Shown: positions 6,150 through 15,613 of the stretch, piece by piece
Position numbering within the stretch: position 1 is the stretch's first letter
How the letters are laid out: each line of letters begins with the position of its first letter
Origin: CATOSK01 sp034423195
Lineage (GTDB): Bacteria > Chloroflexota > Dehalococcoidia > Lucifugimonadales > UBA3495
DNA length: 64,000 nt
Assembly (NCBI GenBank): GCA_034423195.1
Contig: DAOUIZ010000066.1
Coordinates: forward strand, 62,001-126,000
Direction: 5' to 3'
Notes under the pieces: generated by a model
Told to the model about the DNA's origin: nothing
Database searches by the model: none
The model's input: the letters and a program-made list of their open reading frames with translations, nothing else
Position numbers and translations under genes: made by a program

Positions 6150-7273
6150 GGAGCCCAACAGAGATGGCAAAACCATTTTCCAGCGCTTTCAATCCAGTTA
6201 TAGCCGCAGTAGCCTTGTTTGCGCTGCTGCTGGCATTGGCCGCCGGCTGCGCCCCGGCAGCGGACGAAGGGACCGGCGGATCAACAGCCGGGCAGGGCCA
6301 AGGGGCAGCCGAGCCAGCATCGGCGCAGGACCAGGACGCGATGGGTGACAGCGAGCCGGACCAACTGAGGGTCGTCGCCACGGTCGCGCCAATAACGAGC
6401 CTAACGGAAAACATTGGCGGCGACCGGATTTCCCTGGAGGGCGTGGTGCCGGAGGGGACCAACTCCCATACGTACGAACCGACGCCGTCCGTTGCTCTGT
6501 CCCTGGCCGAAGCGGACCTGTTCATCGCCAACGGCCTATTCCTGGAAGAGCCGACCATAGAACTGGCGGAGGCGAACCTGCCGGAAGGGGCGGTGATCCT
6601 GACCGTGGCGGACAAGTCCATTACGAGGGAAGAGTGGGTGTTCGATTTCTCTTTCCCGGAGTCGGAAGGGCACCCTAACCCCCACCTCTGGACGGCGCCC
6701 CTGATGGCGAAGAAGTACGCGCAGCTCATACATGAACAACTAGTGGCGCTGGACCCGGAGAACCAGGGTTACTACGACTCCAACCTGGAGAAACTGGAGG
6801 CACGGCTTGACGAGCTGGACCGGAAGATTGAAGAAGTGGTGGAGACAATCCCGGCGGAGAACCGGAAGCTGCTGACCTACCACGACTCGTTTCCGATTTT
6901 TGCCCAGCGTTACGGGTTCGAGATTATCGGAGCAATCCAGCCATCGGACTTCTCGGAGCCCTCGGCCCGGGAGGTGGCGGAGCTGATTGAACAGGTCAAG
7001 GAGTCCGGCGTCCCGGCCATCTTCGGTTCGGAGGTTTTCCCGAGCCCGGTGCTGGAGACCATCGCGCGGGAAAGCGGGGCGGAATACGTGGACGACCTGC
7101 GGGACGACGACCTCCCCGGGGGCGTCCAGGACCCGGAACACACCTACATGGGGCTGATGGCAGCCAACATGAGAATCATGGCGCCGGCGCTGGGCGGCGA
7201 CGCCGGGCCGCTGGAAGGATTCGACACGGGACTGGTGTTTGAAGGTCCCAGCACGGCAGAGTATCCTCAGTAG
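6146..7273 (+). CDS. znuA: Metal ABC transporter substrate-binding lipoprotein (ZnuA/TroA family)
   Basis: A 375-residue cluster A-I binding protein. The start ATG overlaps the fur stop (ATGA) with GGAG upstream; a longer frame from 6110 lacks this. The signal peptide ends in a lipobox with Cys35. Likely metal ligands are His108 (SHTYEP), His180 (NPHLW), His246 (TYHDSF) and an Asp in VDDLRDDD near 316-320. An acidic, Gln-rich linker follows the lipid anchor. The long His-rich loop common in zinc-specific ZnuA is absent, so manganese is a possible alternative. It is followed by matching ATPase and permease genes. Confidence 0.9.
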   Translation: MRSPTEMAKPFSSAFNPVIAAVALFALLLALAAGCAPAADEGTGGSTAGQGQGAAEPASAQDQDAMGDSEPDQLRVVATVAPITSLTENIGGDRISLEGVVPEGTNSHTYEPTPSVALSLAEADLFIANGLFLEEPTIELAEANLPEGAVILTVADKSITREEWVFDFSFPESEGHPNPHLWTAPLMAKKYAQLIHEQLVALDPENQGYYDSNLEKLEARLDELDRKIEEVVETIPAENRKLLTYHDSFPIFAQRYGFEIIGAIQPSDFSEPSAREVAELIEQVKESGVPAIFGSEVFPSPVLETIARESGAEYVDDLRDDDLPGGVQDPEHTYMGLMAANMRIMAPALGGDAGPLEGFDTGLVFEGPSTAEYPQ

Positions 7274-7328
7274 GAATTCCGAAATAGGGATCCGAGGCAC
7301 CAACCCAACAGGCGCAGAAGGACGATAG

Positions 7329-8213
7329 ATGCTTCATCCTTTCCCCCACGACCGGCATGATGGCGAGCCGATAATTGAATTGAGCAACGTACACGCGGGT
7401 TACGAGAAGCAGCGCGTGCTGCACGGAGTTGACCTGCGTATCATGCCCGGGGATTTCATCGGACTGCTGGGCCCCAGCGGCTCGGGCAAGACCACCCTTC
7501 TCCGCACGCTGCTGGGGGCCACCAGCGTCTACTCCGGTGAGATCTACCTGCACGGCGCACCAGCCAGGGGACTGCGCTCTCACGTCGGATACGTTCCGCA
7601 GCTTGAGACCATCGACTGGAACTTCCCGGTGACGGTGGAGGAAGCGGTGATGATGGGCGCGACGCGCCGGAACCCGCTCTTTCCCTGGCACCGGGGAAGG
7701 GACAAGAAGACGGCTGGGGAAATGCTGGAACGGCTGGGGATTTCCCACCTGGTGAAACGCCACATCCGGGAGCTGTCCGGCGGCCAACAGCAGAGGGTTT
7801 TCCTGGCGAGGGCGTTAATCAGCAATCCCGAGGTCCTGCTGCTGGACGAACCGACCAGCGGGGTAGACATCAAGACCCGGGACGAGGTGATGCACCTTCT
7901 GCACGACCTGAACCACCAGGGGATAACGGTGGTGTTGACCACCCACGAAATCAACGCCGTGGCAGTCCACCTGCCGTGGCTGGTGTGCATAAACCAGTCC
8001 GTTGTGGCCGAGGGTTCCCCCTCGGAAGTAATCACTCCCGAGAACCTGAAACGGACCTACGGCGCGGAAATGCCCGTCCTGGACTTCGAGGGAATCCCGC
8101 TGGTGGCCGAGAGTCCTCACTTTCACGGAGTCAACGGAAGGAAGAACGGCAAGAGCGGAGAGGTTGCGCCGGCGCCGGGTGCGGCGGTGGAAATGGAAAA
8201 AGAGCGTGTTTGA
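7329..8213 (+). CDS. znuC: Metal ABC transporter ATP-binding protein (ZnuC-like)
   Basis: A 294-residue ATPase. Walker A is GPSGSGKTT at residues 49-57, signature LSGGQQQR, Walker B LLLDEPTSGVD, and an H-loop in TTHEIN. It energises the importer with the flanking binding protein and permease. The C-terminal ~40 residues after the core are Gly/Ala-rich and not conserved. The permease start lies within its last codons. An A-T rich gap of 55 bp separates it from the SBP gene, with no terminator seen. Confidence 0.93.
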   Translation: MLHPFPHDRHDGEPIIELSNVHAGYEKQRVLHGVDLRIMPGDFIGLLGPSGSGKTTLLRTLLGATSVYSGEIYLHGAPARGLRSHVGYVPQLETIDWNFPVTVEEAVMMGATRRNPLFPWHRGRDKKTAGEMLERLGISHLVKRHIRELSGGQQQRVFLARALISNPEVLLLDEPTSGVDIKTRDEVMHLLHDLNHQGITVVLTTHEINAVAVHLPWLVCINQSVVAEGSPSEVITPENLKRTYGAEMPVLDFEGIPLVAESPHFHGVNGRKNGKSGEVAPAPGAAVEMEKERV

Positions 8214-9069
8214 ACCCCTCCAGTACGACTTCTTCGTGCGGGGACTGGCCGCGGCGACCCTGGTGGGCGCGCTGTGCGGGTTGATGGGCGTTTACATCGT
8301 CCTGCGGAAGATGTCGTACATCGGCCACGGCCTTTCCCACTCGGTGTTCGGGGGAGCGGTGGTCAGCCATGTGATGTCCTTCAACTTCTTCATTGGAGCA
8401 AGCCTGTGGGGTTTCCTGTCGGCAGTGCTGATCACCCTGACCACCCGGAAGCGGATGATCGGGTCGGACGCGGCCATCGGCATCATCACGACGGCGAGCT
8501 TCGCCCTGGGAATCGCGCTAATCAGCCGGTTCAAGACATTCACCCGCAGCTTCGACGCCGCCCTGTTCGGAAACATCCTGGGGGTGACCGAGGGAGACCT
8601 GCTGGCGATCGCGGCGGTGGCCGGGGCGACGACGATTATTCTGCTGGTGGGCTACAAGCTGTTCCTGTTCGCCACTTTCGATCCCGAGGTGGCGCAGTAT
8701 TACGGCGTTCCAACGGTCTGGGTGGATACCATGTTCTCGCTGGTCCTGGCGGCGACCATCGTGGTGTCCATGCAGGTGCTGGGGGTAACGCTCATCGCGG
8801 CGGCCATCGTCATCCCGCCGGTGGTGGCCCGGCTCCTGACGGACAAATTCAGGAACATGACGCTGCTTTCCACCGGAATCGGCGCTTTCTGCGGCCTGGG
8901 GGGAATCTACCTCAGCTATTACGTGGACGTCTCTTCCGGGGCCAGCGTGGTGCTGTTCTCGGCGGCGCTGTTCGTCGTGGCCCTCGCCTACAACAATCTG
9001 AGAAGCACCCTGGGAATCGCGGCCAACCGGGCCCGGCTGCTGTCTGGGGAAGCGGGGACCGTTGATTAG
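8206..9069 (+). CDS. znuB: Metal ABC transporter permease (ZnuB-like)
   Basis: A hydrophobic protein of the ABC-3 family, 287 residues from GTG 8206, which overlaps the ATPase stop by 8 bp. The frame also permits an earlier ATG at 8164, but that would add an Arg/Lys/Trp-rich leader with no membrane character. About eight membrane segments are visible, with YIGHGLSHSVFGG and the cytoplasmic ATPase-contact region GSDAAIGI. It completes a ZnuABC/TroABC set with the two preceding genes. Confidence 0.9.
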   Translation: MFEPLQYDFFVRGLAAATLVGALCGLMGVYIVLRKMSYIGHGLSHSVFGGAVVSHVMSFNFFIGASLWGFLSAVLITLTTRKRMIGSDAAIGIITTASFALGIALISRFKTFTRSFDAALFGNILGVTEGDLLAIAAVAGATTIILLVGYKLFLFATFDPEVAQYYGVPTVWVDTMFSLVLAATIVVSMQVLGVTLIAAAIVIPPVVARLLTDKFRNMTLLSTGIGAFCGLGGIYLSYYVDVSSGASVVLFSAALFVVALAYNNLRSTLGIAANRARLLSGEAGTVD

Positions 9070-9174
9070 CCGGGCCTGCCGGGATATGCCTCCTTTTCCA
9101 TTAACTCATGCAACTTCTGACGTTTGATCCGGTAATAATCCGAATGGCCGTTTATCGAATTATGTTGCGGCGGA

Positions 9175-9183
9175 TGCTAAACT
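9175..9183 (+). promoter_or_regulatory. Extended -10 promoter of the MFS gene
   Basis: TGCTAAACT fits the extended -10 pattern TGnTANNNT; no good -35 is seen. It lies 61 bp before the ATG. The gap 9070-9243 holds nothing else recognisable. Confidence 0.5.
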
Positions 9184-9243
9184 TACCGCCAACCAAAACC
9201 GTCCAGGCCACGGTCGGGATGAACTCCTGAAAGGAGGACGGAC

Positions 9244-10911
9244 ATGGCCCACCAACACCACCATCACGCCGTTCCGGTAAGCACCGAGGGACAGGAGGGG
9301 TTCCGCAAAGGAGCGACCTTCATTGTAGGCGGCCTCACCAGCGGGCACGGAGTTTTCCACTGGATTGCCCAGAGCTTCATAGTCGTTCTGCCCGAAGTGC
9401 GGGACGTGCTGCTGGGCGGGAGCAACCTCGCGGTGGGCAGCATCCAAACGACCCGGGAAATCGCCTCCGGTTTGGTCGCGCTGCCCGGAGGGATCCTGAC
9501 GGACGTTCTGCGCCGTTACTGGGGCTGGGTGATGGCTGTCTGCATGGCGCTGTTCGGCGTAGGATGGCTCCTGATGGCGGCGGCGGGATGGCAGGTGCCG
9601 GGCAGCGCGTGGCTGGTGGCCGACCAGTCGGCACAGGCCCTGGAAACCAGCAGTTCGCTCAACCCGTTGGGGTATGCCCTGTTAATTGCCGGCATGGCGG
9701 TGGTGGCGATAGCGGCATCGGTGTGGCACCTGCCGGCGATGGCGGCACTTTCTTCCCACTTCAGCCACCGGCGGGCGTCGGTGCTGTCCTTCCACGGGGT
9801 AGGCGGAAACATCGGCGACGCCCTTGGCCCGGCGCTGACAGGACTGTTGCTGGCGTTCCTGACATGGCAGGCAATTATCAGCCTGTACGCTGCGGTGCCA
9901 ATTTTCCTGGCTTTCGCGGTGTTCTGGGCTTTTCGGGATATCGGCCAACGGGCGGCGTCAGCGGCGGCAGGCCAGGCCGCCAACACGATGAGCAACCAAC
10001 TGGCGGAAACGCGGCTGCTGGTGCGCAACCCACGGGTGTGGGGAATAACGGTGGTGGCGGGCCTGAGGGGAATGGCGTATATCGGCTTCATCTGGGTCCT
10101 GCCGCTGTTCATGGCCGACGTGCTGGGGCTGAAAGTCGACGTTACGGAGGGGAACTACGAAAGCTTCGTGGTGCGGGGAGGACTGATCGGGCTTTTGGTG
10201 CTGGTGGGGATATTCGCCAGCCCGGTAATGGGGTACCTCTCGGACCGGTTCGGCCGCAAGCTGGTGTTGATCCCCGGCATGGCCGTGCTGGGAGTAATCA
10301 CCCTGCTGATGGCGCCGTTCGTGAATGGAGAGGAAGACCTGATAATCATGACGGTGCTGCTGGGCGCGCTGGGCCTCTTCCTGTACAGCGACCAGCCCAT
10401 CCTTACGGCGGCGGCGATGGACATTGTGAGGGAGGGGACGGCGGCGACCACGCTGGGCCTGCTTTCCACGGCCCGGTTCATCTTGAGCGCTGCTTCTCCG
10501 CTGATTGCCACATGGCTCTACGACATTAACCACGACAACGTGTTCTACTACACCGCAGCGTTGTACGGCGCTGCTATTATCCTGCTGCTGCTGATCCGGC
10601 TGCCACGGCCGGTTTTCGAGCCGGACGACCATCACGGGCATGATGGTCACGGAGGGGACGGTCATGGGGACGGGCACGGCGGCCACGGAGCGCATGCCGC
10701 GCATGGCCACGGCGAACACGGTCACGACCACGGCGCCCACGCCCAGCACGGACACGAGGGGCATGGAGAGCATGGCCACGGGCACGAATCCCAGGCGCAG
10801 TCCGGCCATGAACACGGGGAACATGGCCATCACGGGGAACACGGCGGTCATGGAGAACATGGCCACGAACACGGCGGTCACGGCCACGGCGAGGAACCCC
10901 ACCGGCACTAG
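9244..10911 (+). CDS. MFS transporter with His-rich tail, probable metal-related exporter
   Basis: A 555-residue major facilitator with about 12 membrane segments; GYLSDRFGRK is the loop motif of the second half. The last 95 residues are a cytosolic tail in which 34 are His, mixed with Gly, Glu, Asp and Ala; the N-terminus also has a HQHHHH cluster. His-rich tails of this kind bind Zn, Ni or Co in other transporters. It follows the ZnuABC-like operon but has its own promoter and GGAGG ribosome site. Metal transport is inference; the fold resembles fosmidomycin-resistance-type and other drug MFS proteins. Confidence 0.8.
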   Translation: MAHQHHHHAVPVSTEGQEGFRKGATFIVGGLTSGHGVFHWIAQSFIVVLPEVRDVLLGGSNLAVGSIQTTREIASGLVALPGGILTDVLRRYWGWVMAVCMALFGVGWLLMAAAGWQVPGSAWLVADQSAQALETSSSLNPLGYALLIAGMAVVAIAASVWHLPAMAALSSHFSHRRASVLSFHGVGGNIGDALGPALTGLLLAFLTWQAIISLYAAVPIFLAFAVFWAFRDIGQRAASAAAGQAANTMSNQLAETRLLVRNPRVWGITVVAGLRGMAYIGFIWVLPLFMADVLGLKVDVTEGNYESFVVRGGLIGLLVLVGIFASPVMGYLSDRFGRKLVLIPGMAVLGVITLLMAPFVNGEEDLIIMTVLLGALGLFLYSDQPILTAAAMDIVREGTAATTLGLLSTARFILSAASPLIATWLYDINHDNVFYYTAALYGAAIILLLLIRLPRPVFEPDDHHGHDGHGGDGHGDGHGGHGAHAAHGHGEHGHDHGAHAQHGHEGHGEHGHGHESQAQSGHEHGEHGHHGEHGGHGEHGHEHGGHGHGEEPHRH

Positions 10912-10944
10912 GGGTTCCCATCTGCTCCAAGAGTGAAGTCTTTG

Positions 10945-10986
10945 CGCCCGGCAGATCGCGGAATCCTGCCGGGCGGCGCTTTTTTC
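10945..10986 (+). terminator. Intrinsic terminator after the MFS gene
   Basis: CGCCCGGCAG (10945-10954) pairs with CTGCCGGGCG (10966-10975), followed by GCGC and six T. Confidence 0.9.
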
Positions 10987-11049
10987 GGCATACGGCGTGA
11001 AGAGCCGACGCCGCAAGCTGTTGGCGGGGTGGGGTAGGGTTTCGGGCTG

Positions 11050-11640
11050 ATGGCGGCAGGCACCAAACTTCCCTGCAAACTTCCTTGGATGTTCTGGCTT
11101 GATGCCGGGCTGAAGTCGGCATTAATCTGCCTGCTGGCCTTCGGCGCTTTTTCAGGCCTGCAACAATTCGAGGGCAAGGCGTTTGCGTGGAGGCTGGCCG
11201 CCTACCCGCCCTGCACCCTGATAGTTCCGCTGGGTTGGGCGCTGTTGGCACGAAGGCCGGCGTTCCCTTACGCGGCGGACATCCTGTTGACCCTGCCCTT
11301 CTTGATTGACACGGCAGGGAACGCAGCCGATCTTTACGACACGGTTGGCTGGTGGGACGACCTGAACCACCTGGTCAACTGGGGGCTGCTGGCAGGCGCC
11401 GCCGGAGCGTTGTCCTGGCGGGGCCGCGTTGGTCCCTGGACCACGTTTGCGTTTGTGGTCGGGTTTGGGGCAGTGACGGCAATCCTGTGGGAGTTGGCGG
11501 AGTACGCGGCGTTCATCCACGACTCACCGGAGCTGGCGACGGCTTATACCGACACGCTGGGAGACCTGGGGTTGGGACTAACGGGGTCGGCGGCGGCCGG
11601 GTTGGTTTCCGCCTGGGCGACGAGCCGGGGTCGGGAATAA
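11050..11640 (+). CDS. Small integral membrane protein, YjdF/DUF2238-like
   Basis: A 196-residue protein with about five or six membrane helices. Three polar motifs inside the membrane region, WDDLNHLVNW, LWELAEYAAF and TDTLGDLGLGL, match the pattern of the YjdF/DUF2238 group (D..H, WE..E, D..DL). The function of that family is unknown. ATG follows GGGCTGATGG, a weak ribosome site. It stands alone between a terminator and the next promoter. Confidence 0.65.
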   Translation: MAAGTKLPCKLPWMFWLDAGLKSALICLLAFGAFSGLQQFEGKAFAWRLAAYPPCTLIVPLGWALLARRPAFPYAADILLTLPFLIDTAGNAADLYDTVGWWDDLNHLVNWGLLAGAAGALSWRGRVGPWTTFAFVVGFGAVTAILWELAEYAAFIHDSPELATAYTDTLGDLGLGLTGSAAAGLVSAWATSRGRE

Positions 11641-11698
11641 TCACCGTCCAGGGTGGTCCCGAACCGCCAAATGGTTTACGTGGGACACGCCGTCACCG

Positions 11699-11707
11699 TG
11701 CTATACT
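11699..11707 (+). promoter_or_regulatory. Extended -10 promoter
   Basis: TGCTATACT, with TATACT at 11702-11707, 35 bp before the ATG of the DUF1932 dehydrogenase. No clear -35. Confidence 0.6.
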
Positions 11708-11742
11708 TACGGAAATCGTTATGTTAAGGAAGGGAACCGTTT

Positions 11743-12636
11743 ATGGCCTTGAACACCGTTGCCATTCTAAGCCCCGGGGATATGGGACACGCCGTGGGGC
11801 AAACCCTGCGGGAACACGAGCTCCGGGTGGTGACCTGCCTGGCGGGCCGAAGCGGCCGGACGCGGGTGCTGTCCGAGAAGGCGGGCATCGAGGACGTGCC
11901 CGATTTCGCGGAGATGGTGGCGCAGTCGGACCTGATCATGTCCATGACGGTTTCCGGGGCCGTCCCGGAAATCTGCCGGCAGGTCGCGGAGGCGGTGACT
12001 GAAACCGGGCATACCGACCTGCTCTTCGCCGAGTGCAACGCCATCGCTCCCGCAACAGCTCAAGAAATGGAGGACGTCATCACGGAATCGGGGGCGAGGT
12101 TCCTGGATGCGTCCATCATCGGCGGTCCGCCACGCGACGGGCGCAGCCCCAGGTTCTATGCGTCAGGAGCCCACGCCGGGGAGTTCGAACAACTGCGGGA
12201 ATTAGGCCTGGACGTGAGGAACATCGGAAGCGAGACCGGGCTGGCGTCCGGGATCAAGATGTGCTACGCGGCCATGACCAAGGGGTCGGCGGCGCTGCAT
12301 TCGCAACTGCTGATGGCTGCGGAGTTGATGGGCCTTTACGGGCCGCTGCTGGAGGAGTTCCAGCGGGGCCACACGGCCACAATTCAGCGGATGGAAGGCT
12401 GGATCCCCGGGGTTCCGGCCAAGTCCCGGCGGTGGGTCAGCGAGATGCAGGAAATCGGCAAGACTTTCGGAGACCTGGGAATGACGCCGCACCTCTTCCA
12501 GGGAGTCGCCGACATGTACCGGCTAATCGGGGGGACGCCGCTGGGGGACGAGACCCCCGAATCGCGGGACGGCAGCCGCTCCTTGGAGGAGACCATCCGG
12601 CTGTTGGCCGGAGAGGTTGACAGCGCGGCGGGATGA
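11743..12636 (+). CDS. NAD(P)-dependent oxidoreductase, 6PGDH-like N-terminus with DUF1932 C-terminus
   Basis: A 297-residue protein related to beta-hydroxyacid dehydrogenases. The Rossmann site begins AILSPGDMGHAVG; a VSGAVPEICRQ loop and FLDASIIGGPPRDG form the substrate region, and KMCYAAMTKGSAAL carries the conserved catalytic Lys position. The C-terminal half corresponds to DUF1932. The substrate is not known. The ATG has GGAAGGGAA upstream. A single-gene unit with its own promoter and terminator. Confidence 0.85.
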   Translation: MALNTVAILSPGDMGHAVGQTLREHELRVVTCLAGRSGRTRVLSEKAGIEDVPDFAEMVAQSDLIMSMTVSGAVPEICRQVAEAVTETGHTDLLFAECNAIAPATAQEMEDVITESGARFLDASIIGGPPRDGRSPRFYASGAHAGEFEQLRELGLDVRNIGSETGLASGIKMCYAAMTKGSAALHSQLLMAAELMGLYGPLLEEFQRGHTATIQRMEGWIPGVPAKSRRWVSEMQEIGKTFGDLGMTPHLFQGVADMYRLIGGTPLGDETPESRDGSRSLEETIRLLAGEVDSAAG

Positions 12637-12718
12637 GAAGCCGGGCCGGTGCGGGGCAGCCTTCCGGCTGATTGACCAAACGCGGATTAACCAGAACAAA
12701 AACCGGCCAACCGACGAA

Positions 12719-12745
12719 CCCCCGGGCGCGGGCCCGGGGGTTTTT
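12719..12745 (+). terminator. Intrinsic terminator
   Basis: CCCCCGGGC (12719-12727) pairs with GCCCGGGGG, followed by five T at 12741-12745. It ends the DUF1932 dehydrogenase transcript, before the convergent cupin gene. Confidence 0.88.
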
Positions 12746-12769
12746 CATTGCCGCAGCGGAAGGGGGAGG

Positions 12770-13132
12770 CTAGGCCTCGGTCTGCTCGGTCTGGCTGCCG
12801 TTGACGGTGATGGTGATGTGGGCCATGGCGGTGTCGTCGGGAGCGCCGTGCCAGTGGTTCTCCCCGGCGGGAATGATGACCACGTCGCCTTCGTTGACAA
12901 CGACGGTCTCGTCGTCGGTGGCGACCTTGCCGGTGCCCTCAGTGACAATCAGGATCTGGTCGCCGCTGTGCTTGTGGAACTTGTTGCGGGAGCCGGCGCT
13001 GAAGCTGACGATTCCAAAGTTGAAGTTGCTGCTGTCGCCGGGATCAAAAACTGTCTGGCGGGAAACGTCTCCGGTGAACAGCGCGCTGACCGCCGGTTCC
13101 TTGGGCACATCGCCCATCTTTACGATCTTCAT
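12770..13132 (-). CDS. Cupin-domain protein
   Basis: A 120-residue single cupin. Motif 1 is NKFHKHSGDQILIVTEG (G-x5-H-x-H type) and motif 2 is VVIIPAGENHWHG. The His residues and Glu in these motifs normally bind a divalent metal. ATG has AGGAGG eight bases upstream. No enzymatic role can be assigned; such proteins are often small-molecule binders or isomerases. Confidence 0.85.
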   Translation of the reverse strand: MKIVKMGDVPKEPAVSALFTGDVSRQTVFDPGDSSNFNFGIVSFSAGSRNKFHKHSGDQILIVTEGTGKVATDDETVVVNEGDVVIIPAGENHWHGAPDDTAMAHITITVNGSQTEQTEA

Positions 13133-13260
13133 ACGGACCTCCTATTGGTAACAGGGTGGGGAATGCCGGTTGACTCGACCGGCTGGCGTCCCAATGATAC
13201 CGGCTGGGGGTTTTTGAGTCCAGCCGTACCAAGCCGGACGGAACGGCTCGGGCAGCCTGC

Positions 13261-13641
13261 TCAAGACCCGGACTTCCCCTGCATGTCTCCCAGCAGGCGG
13301 GCCAGGGTGGAGGCCAGGAGGCTGGGCCGTTCCGCGTATTCGGGGGTGGGATACCACTCGTAGTCGAAGCTGCGGAGGGTCGTCCCGTCAATGCTGCAAC
13401 GGAGGCTGGATACGATGACCTTGAACCCGGTGGCATGGGTCGCCTGCTCGGCCAACTGCTCCATGACGACTTCAGGACAATCGAAAATCACGAGGAACCC
13501 GCCCTGGCGCGATCCGTCAGTGACCCGTCCGCGAAAGACCTGGCCAAGGACCTGTGACTCGACGATTTCGTAGGAGCGGGCGGCAATGCCGTGATCCGGC
13601 CAGCCGATGTCGATGCTCCCGCCAACTTCCCAGTGATGCAC
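13261..13641 (-). CDS. Conserved-looking hypothetical protein
   Basis: A 126-residue soluble alpha/beta protein starting at GTG with GGGAGGA upstream. It contains FLVIFDCPEVV, a SxDGTTLRSFDYEWYPTPEY segment, and no membrane or metal motif. Family not recognised. It precedes the cupin gene by 128 bp on the same strand. Confidence 0.55.
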   Translation of the reverse strand: MHHWEVGGSIDIGWPDHGIAARSYEIVESQVLGQVFRGRVTDGSRQGGFLVIFDCPEVVMEQLAEQATHATGFKVIVSSLRCSIDGTTLRSFDYEWYPTPEYAERPSLLASTLARLLGDMQGKSGS

Positions 13642-13775
13642 TTCGATAATCCTCCCGGGCGCGGGCCGCCCGGTCCAGCCCGGTTGCTATGGAGTTTCGG
13701 TTGGGCAGGGCCCCAGCCGCCGCCATGCTAAACACTGGCGAACCACAACGCAAGGCGGAACTGTCCGGCTCCCGG

Positions 13776-15404
13776 TCATTGGCGGCGGAGGGTCAGGAAG
13801 GCCAGGGGCGGAGCCGAGACGGCCACCAGCAGCAGGGCCGGGGCGGCGGCCTGGGCGAAAAACGCTTCGGATGCGGCGGACCAGATCGCCGTCGCCAACG
13901 TCTCGAAGCCGATGGGTCCGAGAACGAGGGTAGCCGGCAGTTCCTTCATCGTCAGCAGGAAGACGAGACCGGCGCCCGAGAGCAACCCCGGGCGCACCAG
14001 GGGCACTGTTATCGAAGTCAGCACCTGCCGGGGGGTCCTCCCCAGGGTCCGGGCCGCGTGTTCCAGGTTGGGGTTGAGTTGGAGAAGGGAGGCCCGGACC
14101 GCCCCGACGGAGGTAGGAAGGAACAGGATGACGTAGGCCGCTATCAATATCCCCAGGGTCTGGTACAGCCCCGGCAGATAGTTGGCCCCGATGAAGACCA
14201 GTCCCAGGGCCACCACGATGCCCGGCAATGCAAACCCCAGGTAGGTGATTCTCTCCAGCAGGACACTGAGAAGGCCGGGGAACCGGACAATGACAATCGC
14301 GACCGGCAGACCGGCCACAGTGGCGGCAGCGGCGGCCAGGCAAGAGACATAGAGGGCGTTCAAGGCGGGGAGCCAGGAAACCAGGAAGGGTTCGCCGGCG
14401 GAGACACCCCGAATTACCCAGAACACCAGGACTGCCAGGGGCAGTGCCAGGGCAAACAGCAGGACCGCTGAACAGAGACCCGCCGCCGGCCAGCGCCAAC
14501 CTTTCAAACGCACCAGCGACGGCGGGCGGGGCGCCCCCTGGTCGCTCCGGTAGTACGCCGAGCGGGTGCGGATCACTCCCTCGCAACCCAGGGTAGTGAG
14601 CGCGACTCCGACGAGCACCAGGGACATGACCGCCCCGAGTGTGCGGTCGATCCCCGCATCGTATTGCACGAAAATCGCCCAGGTAAGGGTCTCGTACTGG
14701 AGGAGGGAGACTGCTCCAAAGTCGCTGAGCGTGTACAGGGCCACCAGGAGCCCTCCCGCGGCCATGGAGGGACGGAGCAGGGGGAGGACGACCCGGAAGA
14801 AAGTCTGGCGGGAATTGTATCCCAGGGCGCGGGAGCTCTCCTCCAGCGCGGGGTCGATGCGGTGCAGTCCGGCCTGGATGGTGAGGAGGACGTAGGGATA
14901 GCTGAACATGGTGAGGACGGCGAAGGCTCCAGCGAAGCCGGTGATGTCGGGTATGCGTTCCACTCCCGCGACGGTTTGCAGGAACCCCTGCAGGATTCCG
15001 CGCGGCCCCAGGGCGGCAACGGCCACCAGCCCTCCCACGTAGGTGGGAACCACCAGCGGCAGCGCCAGGACGATTCCCCAGAAACGCCGCCAGGGGATGT
15101 CGGTCCTGACTACCAGCCAGGCCAGGGGCAGGGACAGGAGGATGCAGGCCAGGGTAACCGTTCCCATGAGGAGGACGGTGCGGCCCAGGGTCTGAAGCAT
15201 CCGCAGCCGGAATAGCAATTCCCACGCGTCGAGGCCGCTGTCCAGGGTACGGACCAAGAGGTACGCGGGGGAGACCAGGAGCAGCAGGACAACGGCGACG
15301 GCCGGAACCAGGATGACCACCGGCGGCCGCCGGGAGCGAGAAATTCGGTTGAAGAGGGACCTGGAAGCAGTCCGAATGGAGGAGATCGCCAGTGGGGAGG
15401 TCAC
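13776..15404 (-). CDS. Iron-type ABC transporter permease (FbpB-like, two fused permease domains)
   Basis: About 542 residues with roughly 12 membrane helices and two binding-protein-dependent permease modules. The segment YTLSDFGAVSLLQYET is typical of FbpB/SfuB iron permeases. The GTG at 15404 is my choice: upstream residues are Arg/Gly/Ser-rich and unlike the family, but no clear ribosome site marks it, so the start is uncertain. The partner ATPase gene is divergent. No periplasmic binding-protein gene is adjacent, so iron(III) as substrate is inferred from similarity. Thiamine or spermidine-type transport is less likely. Confidence 0.82.
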   Translation of the reverse strand: MTSPLAISSIRTASRSLFNRISRSRRPPVVILVPAVAVVLLLLVSPAYLLVRTLDSGLDAWELLFRLRMLQTLGRTVLLMGTVTLACILLSLPLAWLVVRTDIPWRRFWGIVLALPLVVPTYVGGLVAVAALGPRGILQGFLQTVAGVERIPDITGFAGAFAVLTMFSYPYVLLTIQAGLHRIDPALEESSRALGYNSRQTFFRVVLPLLRPSMAAGGLLVALYTLSDFGAVSLLQYETLTWAIFVQYDAGIDRTLGAVMSLVLVGVALTTLGCEGVIRTRSAYYRSDQGAPRPPSLVRLKGWRWPAAGLCSAVLLFALALPLAVLVFWVIRGVSAGEPFLVSWLPALNALYVSCLAAAAATVAGLPVAIVIVRFPGLLSVLLERITYLGFALPGIVVALGLVFIGANYLPGLYQTLGILIAAYVILFLPTSVGAVRASLLQLNPNLEHAARTLGRTPRQVLTSITVPLVRPGLLSGAGLVFLLTMKELPATLVLGPIGFETLATAIWSAASEAFFAQAAAPALLLVAVSAPPLAFLTLRRQ

Positions 15405-15613
15405 GGCAGACCGGCCATGTAGTTTCCCGCCTCTGCGCGGCCCGCTCCCGCTTCCTCGGAGGAGCGAAGGAGCGAAAGCAGGCCACAGGGAGGGCAAGGA
15501 CAGGGGCACACAACCGCTTGGCTGGTTGTTGACGCGCCGACGCTAACCTGGAAGGTGTGGCGGTAAAAAGGGTGCAGCCGGATTGTCAATGAGTACACCA
15601 GTCCTCAGTTATT

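Noticed and set aside
9958..11016. Minus-strand frame over the MFS gene and its His-rich tail
   Set aside because: Val/Met/Ala repeats arise from the antisense of His/Gly codons; no ribosome site or family match.
13687..15513. 608-codon minus-strand frame overlapping the permease in another frame
   Set aside because: Arg/Pro/Gly-rich with no membrane pattern; the alternative frame encodes a clear FbpB-like permease.
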